The notes under the pieces were generated by a model. It searched no databases and was not told where the DNA came from. It saw only the letters and a program-made list of their open reading frames with translations. 57,298 nucleotides of DNA from Acidobacteriota bacterium (GTDB lineage: Bacteria; Acidobacteriota; Vicinamibacteria; Vicinamibacterales; UBA2999). Shown here in pieces: positions 43,646 to 52,220 of this stretch. A program made the translations under genes and the position numbers. The stretch spans positions 1 to 57,298 of the forward strand of contig JACPTI010000025.1 in NCBI GenBank assembly GCA_016192845.1, read 5' to 3'. The stretch's first letter is position 1, and each line of letters begins with the position of its first letter.

Positions 43646-44899
43646 ATGGCGATCAGCGTCGTCATGCCTGCGCTCGAGATGGCGCAAGAAACCGGCAAGC
43701 TCGTTTCGTGGCTGAAGCAGGAGGGCGAGCAGGTCCGCAAGGGCGAGATGCTGCTCGAGGTGGAGACCGACAAGGCGGTGGTCGAGGTGGAAGCCGCGGG
43801 CGACGGCATTCTCGCCGGCGTCACGGCCATACCGGGCGACGTCATTCCCGTCGGCTACACGATTGCGTGGCTCGTGCAGCCGGGTGAAGCGCCTCCCGCA
43901 GCCGGTCGCGCGAGCGCGCCGACCGCGCGGCGGACCGACGCGGCTCCAGCCGCGGCCGCCGCGTCGGCGCAGGCAGGCGCGGCGGGTTCGGCGCCTCCAC
44001 CCCATCGCGCACGCGTGCGCGATGGGGACCCCGGACCGGCGGCCGCACCGCGGATTTCGCCGAAGGCGCGGCGCCTCGCCCAGGAGCACGGCGTCGACGT
44101 CGGCCGCCTGAAAGGGTCGGGACCGGGCGGCGAGATTCTCGCGGACGACATCCTGAAGGCGAGTGGGGCGGGTGCGGCGAGTGAGTCCCCACTTGTCCCA
44201 CCCGCCTCACCCGCCGCACACGCCCTCACAACCGTCGGCCGCCTGATGGCCGAGCGCACCAGCCAGAGCTGGACGACGGTTCCCCATTTCTTTGTCACGC
44301 GCGAAGTCGACGCGACCGCACTCAACGCGGCGCGCGAGGCGACGGCCCCCTCCGTCGAGCGCTCCCACGGCGTCAAGGTGACGCACACGGACCTCCTCGT
44401 TGCGGCGGTGGCGCGCGTGCTGACGCGTCACCCGCGCGTGAACGCGAGCTGGACGGCCGGAGGCATCGTCGTGCACCGCGAGGTCAACGTGGCGCTCGCG
44501 CTTGCGGTCGAGAACGCGGTGGTGACCGGCGTCGTTCGAGGCGCCGACGCGGCCCCCATCGGCGACATCGCGGCGCGCCGCCGCGAGCTGACCGAGCGCG
44601 CGCGCGCCGGCCGCCTGCACCCGGACGACATCGCGGGCGCGACGTTTACGATCAGCAATCTCGGGATGTACGGCGTCGATGCGTTTACGGCGATCATCGT
44701 GCCGCCGCAGGCGGCGATCCTGGCGGTCGGGGCGATTGCCGATCGCGTCGTGGCGGTCGACGGCAGGCCCGCCGTCAAGCCGATGCTGACAATGACGCTG
44801 TCGTGCGATCATCGGGTTGTCGACGGGGCGCGCGCGGCCGAGTTCATGCGCGATCTCGCCGCCGCGCTCACCTCGTTGAATGGAGGGGCCGACCTGTAG
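43646..44899 (+). CDS. 2-oxoacid dehydrogenase E2 component (dihydrolipoyl acyltransferase)
   Basis: A 417-residue E2: one lipoyl domain with Lys43 in 'VETDKAVVEV', a peripheral subunit-binding domain ('ISPKARRLAQEHGVDVGRLK'), and a catalytic domain with 'FTISNLGMYGVDAFTAII' and the active-site 'CDHRVVDGARAAEFM'. The first flexible linker contains 'PPPHRARVRDGDPGP', translated from a perfect 28-bp palindrome (44000-44027). The stop codon lies in the loop of another palindrome (44886-44907). No E3 gene is nearby. Confidence 0.94.
   Translation: MAISVVMPALEMAQETGKLVSWLKQEGEQVRKGEMLLEVETDKAVVEVEAAGDGILAGVTAIPGDVIPVGYTIAWLVQPGEAPPAAGRASAPTARRTDAAPAAAAASAQAGAAGSAPPPHRARVRDGDPGPAAAPRISPKARRLAQEHGVDVGRLKGSGPGGEILADDILKASGAGAASESPLVPPASPAAHALTTVGRLMAERTSQSWTTVPHFFVTREVDATALNAAREATAPSVERSHGVKVTHTDLLVAAVARVLTRHPRVNASWTAGGIVVHREVNVALALAVENAVVTGVVRGADAAPIGDIAARRRELTERARAGRLHPDDIAGATFTISNLGMYGVDAFTAIIVPPQAAILAVGAIADRVVAVDGRPAVKPMLTMTLSCDHRVVDGARAAEFMRDLAAALTSLNGGADL
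43996..44034 (+). repeat. In-gene perfect 28-bp palindrome
   Basis: CCCCATCGCGCACG (44000-44013) and CGTGCGCGATGGGG (44014-44027) meet without a loop, flanked by CCTCCA on the left and ACCCCGG on the right. The flanks equal those of the tandem units at 38628-38727. It is in frame in the lipoyl-PSBD linker of E2. Confidence 0.93.
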
Positions 44900-44907
44900 G
44901 TCGGCCC
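44886..44907. repeat. Compact palindrome supplying the E2 stop codon
   Basis: GGGCCGACC-TGTA-GGTCGGCCC. The TAG stop of E2 (44897-44899) is formed by the loop and the first base of the right arm, so the last codons 'GADL' derive from the repeat. Confidence 0.9.
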
Positions 44908-44923
44908 GAACGGAGCGGGCATC

Positions 44924-46405
44924 ATGCAGACCACAACCACGGCCCCAACCGGCGTCTCGCTGAAGGATTCGAAGCTGTTCCGGCAGGCCTGCTACATCGA
45001 CGGCGCGTGGGTCGAGGCGCGCGCCGGCGCCGCCATCAACGTCGACAACCCCGCGACGGGCGAGATCATCGGCGTCGTGCCGAAGCTCGGCACGGTGGAG
45101 ACGCGGCGGGCGATCGAGGTGGCCTCGCGCGCGCTCCCGGAGTGGCGGAGCCGGACCGGCAAGGAACGCGCGGCGATCATCCGCCGCTGGTTCGACCTGA
45201 TGATGGCGAATCAGGAGGACCTCGCGCGGCTCATGACGATCGAGCAGGGGAAGCCGCTCGTCGAGTCGCGCGGCGAGGTGGTGTACGCGGCCTCGTTCCT
45301 CGAATGGTTCGGCGAAGAGGCGAAGCGGGTGTATGGTGACACGATCCTGGGTCATCAGCGCGACAAGCGGATCGTCGTCATCAAGCAGCCGGTCGGCGTG
45401 GTGGCGTGCATCACGCCGTGGAACTTTCCGCTCGCGATGATCACGCGCAAGGCCGGCCCCGCCGTCGCCGTCGGTTGCACGGTGGTGCTGAAGCCCGCGT
45501 CGCAGACGCCGTTCTCGGCGCTCGCGCTGGCGGAGCTGGGCGAGCGCGCCGGGCTGCCAAAGGGCGTCTTCAACGTCATCACGGGATCGGCGGACGAGAT
45601 CGGCCGCGAGCTGACCTCGAACCCGGAGGTCCGCAAGCTGTCGTTCACCGGGTCGACCGCTACCGGCAAGCTGCTGATGGCGCAGTGCGCCGGCACTGTG
45701 AAGAAGATCTCGCTCGAGCTCGGCGGCAACGCGCCGTTCATCGTCTTCGACGACGCGGATCTCGATGCCGCGGTGGAAGGGGCGATGGCGTCGAAATACC
45801 GCAACACCGGGCAGACGTGCGTGTGCGCTAACCGGCTCTTCGTGCAGGACGGCGTCTACGACGCGTTTGCCGCGAAGCTGGCCGAGGCGGTGAAGACGCT
45901 GAAGCCGGCGCCCGGGCTCGAGGAGGGCGCCAATCAGGGTCCGCTCATCGACGACAAGGCGGTCGCGAAGGTCGAGGAACACATCGCCGACGCGCTGTCG
46001 AAGGGTGCCCGGGTCGTCACCGGCGGCCACCGGCACGCGCTTGGCGGGCGCTTCTTCGAGCCGACAGTGCTCGTCGATGTGACCCCCGCGATGCTGGTGG
46101 CGCGTGAGGAGACGTTCGGTCCAGTTGCGCCGCTCTTCCGCTTCAAGACGGACGAGGAGGCGATCGCGCTCGCCAACGACACCCCCTTCGGCCTCGCCTC
46201 GTACTTCTACGGGCGCGACATCGGGCGCGTCTGGCGCGTTGCCGAGGCGCTCGAGTCGGGCATGGTGGGCGTCAACACCGGGCTCATCTCCACCGAGGTG
46301 GCGCCGTTCGGCGGCGTCAAGGAATCGGGCCTCGGGCGCGAAGGGTCGAAGTACGGCATCGACGAGTTCCTCGAGGTCAAGTACGTCTGTCTCGGGGGGA
46401 TCTAG
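44924..46405 (+). CDS. gabD: NAD(P)-dependent aldehyde dehydrogenase (succinate-semialdehyde type)
   Basis: A 493-residue aldehyde dehydrogenase. It has 'VACITPWNFPLAMITRKAGP' (cofactor site), 'SFTGSTATGKLLMAQCAGTV', the catalytic Glu in 'SLELGGNAPFIVFDDADLD' and the catalytic Cys in 'YRNTGQTCVCANRLFV'. The overall match to the GabD/SSADH subfamily is good, but the position after the E1/E2 genes leaves other semialdehydes possible. ATG at 44924 with GGAGCGGG upstream. Confidence 0.88.
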   Translation: MQTTTTAPTGVSLKDSKLFRQACYIDGAWVEARAGAAINVDNPATGEIIGVVPKLGTVETRRAIEVASRALPEWRSRTGKERAAIIRRWFDLMMANQEDLARLMTIEQGKPLVESRGEVVYAASFLEWFGEEAKRVYGDTILGHQRDKRIVVIKQPVGVVACITPWNFPLAMITRKAGPAVAVGCTVVLKPASQTPFSALALAELGERAGLPKGVFNVITGSADEIGRELTSNPEVRKLSFTGSTATGKLLMAQCAGTVKKISLELGGNAPFIVFDDADLDAAVEGAMASKYRNTGQTCVCANRLFVQDGVYDAFAAKLAEAVKTLKPAPGLEEGANQGPLIDDKAVAKVEEHIADALSKGARVVTGGHRHALGGRFFEPTVLVDVTPAMLVAREETFGPVAPLFRFKTDEEAIALANDTPFGLASYFYGRDIGRVWRVAEALESGMVGVNTGLISTEVAPFGGVKESGLGREGSKYGIDEFLEVKYVCLGGI

Positions 46406-46415
46406 GTGGAGCCTT

Positions 46416-46772
46416 ATGGCGTTGGGAAAGGCAGTACCCATCCTCCGGATCTTCGACGAATCCCGGGCGCGGGAGTTCTATATCGAGTTCCTGGGATTCA
46501 CGCTCGACTGGGAGCATCGATTCGAGCCGGACAGTCCTGTGTACATGCAGATCTCGAAAGATGGATGCACCATCCACCTGTCCGAGCATCATGGGGACGG
46601 CACCCCTGGCGCGGCGATGCGGATCGCAATCGATGACCTCGACGCGTTCCAGCAGGAGCTGGCTGCAAAGCGATACAAGTACGCACGACCTGGTATCGAA
46701 TCGATGCCGTGGGGCCGGGACATGTCCGTGAAGGATCCCTTCGGGAACAAGCTGACGTTCACGACGCGATAA
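46416..46772 (+). CDS. VOC-superfamily protein, bleomycin-resistance/glyoxalase-like
   Basis: A 118-residue single-module protein: 'AVPILRIFDESRAREFYIEF', 'LGFTLDWEHRFEPDSPVYMQ', 'DGCTIHLSEHHGDGTPGAAM' and 'VKDPFGNKLTFTTR'. This pattern is that of glyoxalase/bleomycin-binding proteins, which dimerise around a ligand or metal site. The ligand is unknown. ATG at 46416 lies 10 bp after the aldehyde dehydrogenase stop. Confidence 0.88.
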   Translation: MALGKAVPILRIFDESRAREFYIEFLGFTLDWEHRFEPDSPVYMQISKDGCTIHLSEHHGDGTPGAAMRIAIDDLDAFQQELAAKRYKYARPGIESMPWGRDMSVKDPFGNKLTFTTR

Positions 46773-46795
46773 GCGTGTTGCGGGAGCACACTGCG

Positions 46796-48082
46796 ATGAA
46801 TACCGACCGACGGGCGTTTCTCATCGGGGCCTCCGCGGCGATGGCTGCTTCGCTGTCCCGTACGGCCGTTGCGCAGAACTCGCACCTCGAGACCTTCACA
46901 CAGTGGATGAACGCGTCGCGCCGCGAGCGCGACGAGGCGGTGAAGGCGTGTCTGGAGCGGATCCGGACGATGGACCCGTCGATTCAGGCGTGGGTGCAGG
47001 TGGCGCCGCAGCCGCCGCTCGGCGAGGGTCCGCTGGCGGGCATTCCGTTCGCCGCCAAGGACATCATGGAGACGCGCGGGCTCGCCACCGAGTACGGCTC
47101 GCCCGTTTACAAGGGAAGGCTCGGATCGACGGATGCGGCGATCGTCACGGCGCTGCGGCGGCGCGGCGCGGTCCTGCTGGGAAAGACGCACACCGCCGCC
47201 TTCGCGTACCGCACGCCCGCGCCGACGCGCAACCCACGCAATCTCGATCACACGCCGGGCGGCAGCTCCAGCGGGTCGGCGGCGGCGATCGCGGCCGGGA
47301 TGGTGCCGTTCGCGCTCGGGACGCAGACGCGCGGCTCCGTGCTGCGGCCGGCGTCCTACTGCGGGATCACCGGCTTCAAGCCGAGCTACGGCCTCATCCC
47401 GACCGACGGCGTGATGCTCTTTTCCAGGAGCCTCGATACGGTCGGCTTCTTCACGCATACGCCGGCCGACATGGTGGCGCTCTGGGAGGCGATGGGGTAC
47501 GCGTCCGGCCGCGACGAGGAGTTGACCTTTGGCGTTCCCGAGCCGATGCCCGACGTCGAGCCGGAAATGGGGCGGGCGTTTCAGGACGCGATCGCGGCGC
47601 TCAGGCGCGCCCGCGTGGCGATACGGTCTGTAGACATCGCCGGCATGCTCAAGACGCTCGAGGCGGCGACGGCCGACATCATGTTCTATGAAGGCGCGCG
47701 CGTCCACCAGCAGCGATGGAAGGAGCACGGCAAGCGCCTGCTCGATCTCGCGGATCTCGTCGAGAAGGGCCTGAAGATGCCGGCGGATCAGTATGAGGGC
47801 GCGCGCCGGCAGGTCGCGGAAGCGAAGGCGCGGCTTACCGAGCTGTACCGGATGACACCGGCGATGCTGGTGCCTGCAGCCACCGGGCCCGCGCCGCGCG
47901 GGCTCGCGACGACCGGCGATCCGCGGATGAACGCGCCGTGGACGGCGCTCGGCACACCGGCCATTTCGATCCCGATGCCGACGTCGGGCTTGCCGGTCGG
48001 TCTGCAGATCACGGCCGATCACGGCCAGGACGCCCGCGTGCTGCGCGCGGCGGTGCGGCTGCACCGACTGCTGCACCCATGA
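46796..48082 (+). CDS. Exported amidase, amidase signature family
   Basis: A 428-residue amidase with a twin-arginine-like leader ('TDRRAFLIGASAAMAASLSR', cleavage after 'AVAQ'). The Ser-Ser-Lys triad region is visible: Lys in 'GIPFAAKDIMETRG', Ser in 'GGSSSGSAAAIAAGMVPFAL', and the nucleophile Ser in 'GTQTRGSVLRPASYCG'. It probably hydrolyses an amide in the periplasm. ATG at 46796. Two bp separate it from the SDR gene. Confidence 0.9.
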   Translation: MNTDRRAFLIGASAAMAASLSRTAVAQNSHLETFTQWMNASRRERDEAVKACLERIRTMDPSIQAWVQVAPQPPLGEGPLAGIPFAAKDIMETRGLATEYGSPVYKGRLGSTDAAIVTALRRRGAVLLGKTHTAAFAYRTPAPTRNPRNLDHTPGGSSSGSAAAIAAGMVPFALGTQTRGSVLRPASYCGITGFKPSYGLIPTDGVMLFSRSLDTVGFFTHTPADMVALWEAMGYASGRDEELTFGVPEPMPDVEPEMGRAFQDAIAALRRARVAIRSVDIAGMLKTLEAATADIMFYEGARVHQQRWKEHGKRLLDLADLVEKGLKMPADQYEGARRQVAEAKARLTELYRMTPAMLVPAATGPAPRGLATTGDPRMNAPWTALGTPAISIPMPTSGLPVGLQITADHGQDARVLRAAVRLHRLLHP

Positions 48083-48083
48083 C

Positions 48084-48683
48084 ATGCGGGTGCTGATTAT
48101 CGGCGCGACCGGGACCGTGGGCTCCGCGGTGGCCGCGGCGCTCGGCGCGCGGCACGACCTCGTCCTGGCCAGCCTGCAGCGTGCGCCCGAGCGGGTCGAC
48201 ATTACGGATGCCGCGTCGCTGCGCGCGCTCTTTGCGCGGGTTGGCCGCGTCGACGCGATCGTGAGCGCCGCCGGCCGTGCCGCCTGGAAGCCGCTCACCG
48301 AGCTCGCCGACGACGATTTCCAGTTGAGCCTGAGCCACAAGCTGATGGGACAGGTGAACGTCGTCCGGATCGGGATCGAGTCGGTGGCCGATCGCGGATC
48401 GATCACGCTGACCGCCGGCTTTCTCTCGCGTTTTCCCGCGCCGGGCTCGGCGGCCGTGAGTCTCGTGAACTCGGCGCTCGAAGGGTTCGGCCGCGCGGCG
48501 GCGCTCGAAGCGCCGCGCGGCATCCGCGTGAACGTCGTCAGCCCGCCGTGGCTCACCGAGACGCTGCAGAAGCTCGGCCGCCCGCTGACCGGAGGCATCC
48601 CGGCCGCCCAGGCGGCCCGGTCGTACGTGCGCAGCGTCGAGGGATCGGAAACCGGGCAAGTGTTCGATCCGCGCGAGCCGTGA
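48084..48683 (+). CDS. Short SDR-fold protein lacking the catalytic Tyr/Lys
   Basis: A 199-residue Rossmann protein with 'VLIIGATGTVGSAVAAALGA' (cofactor loop) and 'EGFGRAAALEAPRGIRVNVV' followed by 'SPPWLTETL', as in classical short-chain dehydrogenases. At the YxxxK position the sequence is 'AVSLVNSALEG', so the catalytic Tyr is Val and the Lys is Asn. Such short members exist and may act as regulators or with other chemistry. Its stop overlaps the next GTG. Confidence 0.82.
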   Translation: MRVLIIGATGTVGSAVAAALGARHDLVLASLQRAPERVDITDAASLRALFARVGRVDAIVSAAGRAAWKPLTELADDDFQLSLSHKLMGQVNVVRIGIESVADRGSITLTAGFLSRFPAPGSAAVSLVNSALEGFGRAAALEAPRGIRVNVVSPPWLTETLQKLGRPLTGGIPAAQAARSYVRSVEGSETGQVFDPREP

Positions 48684-48982
48684 CGGTCGCCCTCGTTCTG
48701 TTCCTCGCGTACGCCGTGGCGCTGTCGGTCGCGCTGGCGCGCGCCGGCTACCGTGCGAGTCCGGTCACGTCCCGCCCGGCCGCGGGTGGTCCTGCGGCGC
48801 GTGTGCTGATCGTCGGCGCAACGGGAGGTACCGGGCGACAGCTCGTGCGCCAGGCGCTCGAGCGGGGACTTGCCGTCACCGTGCTTGCCCGGGATCCGTC
48901 AAAGCTCGCCCTCGACCACCCGCAACTGACGGTGATGCGTGGAGACGTGCTCGACGAGACCGCGGTTGCCCAGGCTGATTGA
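48680..48982 (+). pseudogene. NmrA-like/SDR NAD(P)-binding protein, 3'-truncated
   Basis: GTG at 48680 overlaps the SDR stop. It encodes one membrane segment ('VALVLFLAYAVALSVALARA') and the first part of an NAD(P)-binding domain ('ARVLIVGATGGTGRQLVRQA', 'LAVTVLARDPSKLALDHPQL', 'VMRGDVLDETAV'). At about 48972 the sequence switches to the 3' half of nnrE and stops by chance at 48982. About 60 percent of the expected domain is missing. Confidence 0.8.
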
Positions 48983-49307
48983 CGCACTGATTGGCTACGG
49001 CCTGACGACCCCGCCTCAGGGGATCGCCGCCGATCTCATTACATGGGCGAACGGGACCGGCGCGCCGATCCTCTCCCTGGACGTGCCCTCGGGCGTGAAC
49101 GCGACCACCGGCGACACCCCCGGCGTGGTGATCCAGCCGCGGTGGACGATGACGCTGGCGCTGCCGAAAACCGGCCTCCGCCCGGAGCACGCCGGACAGC
49201 TCATGCTCGCCGACATCGGCATTCCGGCGGAAGCCTTTCGTCGCGCGGGGTTCGTGTTTATCAGCCCCTTCGGCGATCGATTCCGGATTCCGCTGACGGT
49301 CTCCTGA
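48972..49307 (+). pseudogene. nnrE: NAD(P)HX epimerase (YjeF_N) C-terminal fragment
   Basis: From about 48972, one frame reads 'LIDALIGYGLTTPPQGIAAD', 'GAPILSLDVPSGVNATTGD', 'TMTLALPKTGLRPEHAGQLM' and 'LADIGIPAEAF', the C-terminal half of YjeF_N proteins, which repair hydrated NAD(P)H. The N-terminal half with its start is missing. The native stop at 49305-49307 seems intact. Its 3' end overlaps the convergent radical SAM gene by 47 bp. Confidence 0.8.
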
Positions 49308-50679
49308 CCGCCAGCGCGAATGTCGCGCGTTCCGTGGGACGTTCGTACACGGCGTCCCGGAGTCCGCCAGCGTTGACGCGGCACATCGACACCATCTCGC
49401 CACCGACAGGCACACGGAACAGGCACGCGGACAGCCGCTCCTGACCCGTGTCGCTAGCGAGCTCCGCGGCGTCCATGAAATGGTGCGAGACCACACAGAA
49501 ACTGTCGATGCTGACCCTGCCACGTACTCTGTCCCACACCAGACGCGGTGCGGTCGTTCCCACACCGGCAACCCGTTCGAGGATCCATCGACGCAACGGG
49601 CCGAGTACCCAGCGCGGGTCCGTCAGGAGGATGCCGGCTGCCCGGCAGACGCGTTCGAGGGACGTGTCGTCCCTGAAATTGAGGCCTCCGAGGCCACGGC
49701 GGAAGAACGCGCGCATCATCTCAGCGTCCGCCTCGTACCCGTCGCGGACGATCGTGAAAAGGCGCGGGCTGCCTCCCGCCCGCTCGTACACGCCCAGCAG
49801 CTCGAGGCGCGTGCAATCGGGATGGCCGAATGTGAGCGCGCCCGGGCCGCGCCGCGTCAGCCCGTAGCGCGCCAGCACGACCTCGATCCGGTCCCAGAGT
49901 TCGCTGACCGTCACGCCAGGAAGACCCGGTTGCGTCCGGCCGACCTGCGCGACCGGTTGAAAGGAGAGCATGCCGAAGACGTCCCGGTTCAGGAGGCACC
50001 ATTCGACGACGTGAGGGACATCGTCGAGGCTGTCGCGAGTGATCGTCAGCGTCATCGCCGCGCGAAGCGGAAGGCGCGTCCTCCGGCGTGCCGCGCGGAT
50101 CATGCCGGCGCATTCCTCGCGCAGCGGCGTCAGCGCTTCTTCGCTGCGCGGGGCCTTGTAACCGAGCCGGCCCCGCTGCGTGATGTCGATATGGATCGAG
50201 ACCTCGGTGAGCCCGCCTTCCGTCATCAGGCGCTCCAGCAGGCCGGGCTGGCGACGGAATGTGTCCCCGTGGGTCATCACCATCGGAATGAGGCCAATGC
50301 GCCGCGCGTAACGAAGCATCGCCACGAGGTCCCCGGCAGGCAGCAGCGTGACCTCGCCATCCGTGATCTGCACGTTGCCCTTCGGTCCGAGCCACGCCCG
50401 GAGCTGGTCGAGCTGGCGGAGCGTCTGGTCGAGGGCGATTGGACGGACTCGGTTCGCCTCGGCGCCGAGGTAGCAGCCGGTGCACGCGAAGTCGCACCGT
50501 GGATGGACGCCAATCGTGGCGCCACACCCGGTCGCCTGCTGGCCGAGACCCTGCCCCAGCGTTCGCCATCGCGGGTCGAGCGACTCCCACCGCGCACGCA
50601 TCAGCCGCTTCTTCTCCACGGGAACGGGCTCTCGGAGGAAACGTAGGGCTGCACGCACGTTTCGCGGCTGGTACGTCAT
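49261..50679 (-). CDS. Radical SAM protein
   Basis: A 472-residue radical SAM enzyme. The [4Fe-4S]/SAM motif CxxxCxxC is in 'HPRCDFACTGCYLGAEANR', followed by 'GNVQITDGEVTLLPAGDLVA', the GGE-like motif. It is otherwise unusual and too long for ArsS. ATG at 50679 overlaps the FAD-protein stop (ATGA), so I prefer it over the upstream in-frame ATG at 50754, whose Cys/Gly-rich codons overlap that gene. The last 16 or so residues are antisense to the nnrE fragment, suggesting loss of the original stop. Third gene of a coupled operon with DUF547 and an FAD reductase. Confidence 0.85.
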   Translation of the reverse strand: MTYQPRNVRAALRFLREPVPVEKKRLMRARWESLDPRWRTLGQGLGQQATGCGATIGVHPRCDFACTGCYLGAEANRVRPIALDQTLRQLDQLRAWLGPKGNVQITDGEVTLLPAGDLVAMLRYARRIGLIPMVMTHGDTFRRQPGLLERLMTEGGLTEVSIHIDITQRGRLGYKAPRSEEALTPLREECAGMIRAARRRTRLPLRAAMTLTITRDSLDDVPHVVEWCLLNRDVFGMLSFQPVAQVGRTQPGLPGVTVSELWDRIEVVLARYGLTRRGPGALTFGHPDCTRLELLGVYERAGGSPRLFTIVRDGYEADAEMMRAFFRRGLGGLNFRDDTSLERVCRAAGILLTDPRWVLGPLRRWILERVAGVGTTAPRLVWDRVRGRVSIDSFCVVSHHFMDAAELASDTGQERLSACLFRVPVGGEMVSMCRVNAGGLRDAVYERPTERATFALAVRRPSAESGIDRRRG

Positions 50680-52220
50680 CGGGTCACCGCCGCCACCGCA
50701 GCAGCGACCGGAGCAGCGTGCGCACCCCCCGGTGTCAAGCGTGTTCTGTTCCATTCATCGCCCAGCCGCTTCCAGGCTTCGGATTGCGTTGGATACGGGT
50801 GAATCGTGAAGCCGATTGCGCCCATGCCGACGCCAGCCCTCATGGCCACGGCGATTTCGCCGATCAATTCACCGGCATGACTCGCCACCATCGTCGCGCC
50901 GAGGATCGTGCCGCGTCGTCGATCGACCTGGACCCTCGCGAATCCCTCCGTTTCATCCTCGAGCACCGCGCGATCGACCTCGGACAAGGGCACCGTCAAC
51001 GTCGTCACCGTGTCGCCGAGTCGCTGCGCGTCCTTCGCCGACAGGCCGACGTGCGCGACCTCGGGATCGGTGTACGTCGCCCACGGGACGACGAGGGCGC
51101 TGGCCTTCTTGCGGCCGAAGAACAACGCGTTGTGCAGGACGACGCGCGCCATGGCGTCGGCCGCGTGGGTGAATTTGTGACGTGAGCAGATGTCACCCGC
51201 GGCGTAGACCCGGCGGTTGGTCGTGCGCAGGGAGTCGTCCACGGTGACGCCGGCCGCGTCGGAGGCAATGCCTGCCGCCGCCACGTCCAGTCCCTCCACG
51301 TTCGGTGCGCGTCCGACGGCGATGAGGATCTCGTCACCTGCCACCTCCCGCTGCTGACCGTCGTACTCGTACACGACGACCCGCGACAGCGACGTGTCGC
51401 GGCGCTCGACTTGAAGGATCCGAGCGTTCGCCACGACCGTGACGCCCTCACGGACGAGCGTTCGCTCGACAATGGCGGATGCATCAGGATCTTCGCGGGG
51501 CAGCAGACGGGCACTGCGGCCGATGATTGTGACGTCGCTGCCGAAGCGCCCGAAGGTCTGTGCCAGTTCACAACCGATCGGGCCGGCGCCGATCACCAAC
51601 AAATGGCGTGGGCGCTCGGTCACCGAGAAGATGGTTTCATTCGTGTGGAAGCCGGCGTCACCAAGTCCTGGAATCGCGGGAACCGCCGGCCGTGCGCCGG
51701 TGGCGATCACGGCCCGGCTGAACTGCAACGTGCGACCGTCCACTTCGACCGCGTCGTCGCGAATGAAACGCGCCGCCCCGAGATAGACGTCGACGCCGAG
51801 CCCGGCGAGTCGTCCGACGGAGTCGTTCCACGCGAGCCCGGCACGCAGCCGGCGCATCCGCTCCATGACCGCGGCGAAGTCGACCTGTGGATCTGGCGCG
51901 GTGCGGATCCCGAATCTGCCGGCACCGCGCGCCACCGCCGCAGCCCGCGCGGCGCTGATCAGGGCTTTCGACGGGACGCAGCCGAAGTTCAGGCAATCGC
52001 CGCCCGTGAGATGCCGCTCGACAATCGCGACTCTGGCCCCGAGCGAGGCCGCACCAATGGCGGAGACGAGCCCGGCCGTGCCGGCGCCGAGCACCACGAG
52101 GTTGTAACGGCCCGCCGGCGTGGGATTGACCCAATCGTCCGGGTGGGCGTGGCTCACGAGGGCGCGATTGTGCTCGTCGTCCGGCAGGACCAGCGATTGA
52201 CCAGAGCGCACCACGCTCAT
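50676..52220 (-). CDS. FAD-dependent pyridine nucleotide-disulfide oxidoreductase (mercuric reductase-like)
   Basis: A 514-residue flavoprotein. The FAD site 'YNLVVLGAGTAGLVSAIGAA' is followed by the redox disulfide 'GGDCLNFGCVPSKALISAAR', an NAD(P) site 'HLLVIGAGPIGCELAQTFGR', 'VYAAGDICSRHKFTHAADAM' and the dimerisation domain ending in 'TIHPYPTQSEAWKRLGDEW'. It resembles MerA/lipoamide dehydrogenase but lacks the C-terminal vicinal Cys pair of true MerA. ATG at 52220 overlaps the DUF547 stop. It is best regarded as a partner of the radical SAM and DUF547 proteins. Confidence 0.9.
   Translation of the reverse strand: MSVVRSGQSLVLPDDEHNRALVSHAHPDDWVNPTPAGRYNLVVLGAGTAGLVSAIGAASLGARVAIVERHLTGGDCLNFGCVPSKALISAARAAAVARGAGRFGIRTAPDPQVDFAAVMERMRRLRAGLAWNDSVGRLAGLGVDVYLGAARFIRDDAVEVDGRTLQFSRAVIATGARPAVPAIPGLGDAGFHTNETIFSVTERPRHLLVIGAGPIGCELAQTFGRFGSDVTIIGRSARLLPREDPDASAIVERTLVREGVTVVANARILQVERRDTSLSRVVVYEYDGQQREVAGDEILIAVGRAPNVEGLDVAAAGIASDAAGVTVDDSLRTTNRRVYAAGDICSRHKFTHAADAMARVVLHNALFFGRKKASALVVPWATYTDPEVAHVGLSAKDAQRLGDTVTTLTVPLSEVDRAVLEDETEGFARVQVDRRRGTILGATMVASHAGELIGEIAVAMRAGVGMGAIGFTIHPYPTQSEAWKRLGDEWNRTRLTPGGAHAAPVAAAVAAVTR

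Noticed and set aside
49261..50679. Radical SAM protein as ArsS (arsenosugar synthesis)
   Set aside because: It is more than 100 residues longer than I expect for ArsS and no arsM or arsenosugar glycosyltransferase is nearby.
50679..50754. Cys/Gly-rich N-terminal extension of the radical SAM protein as an extra metal site
   Set aside because: Those codons overlap the end of the upstream FAD-reductase gene in another frame; the ATGA overlap start at 50679 is more credible.
50676..52220. The FAD reductase as the missing E3 (lipoamide dehydrogenase) of the E1/E2 cluster
   Set aside because: It is on the other strand, 6 kb away, and coupled to DUF547 and radical SAM genes. The disulfide context GGDCLNFGCVPSK is closer to mercuric-reductase-like proteins.
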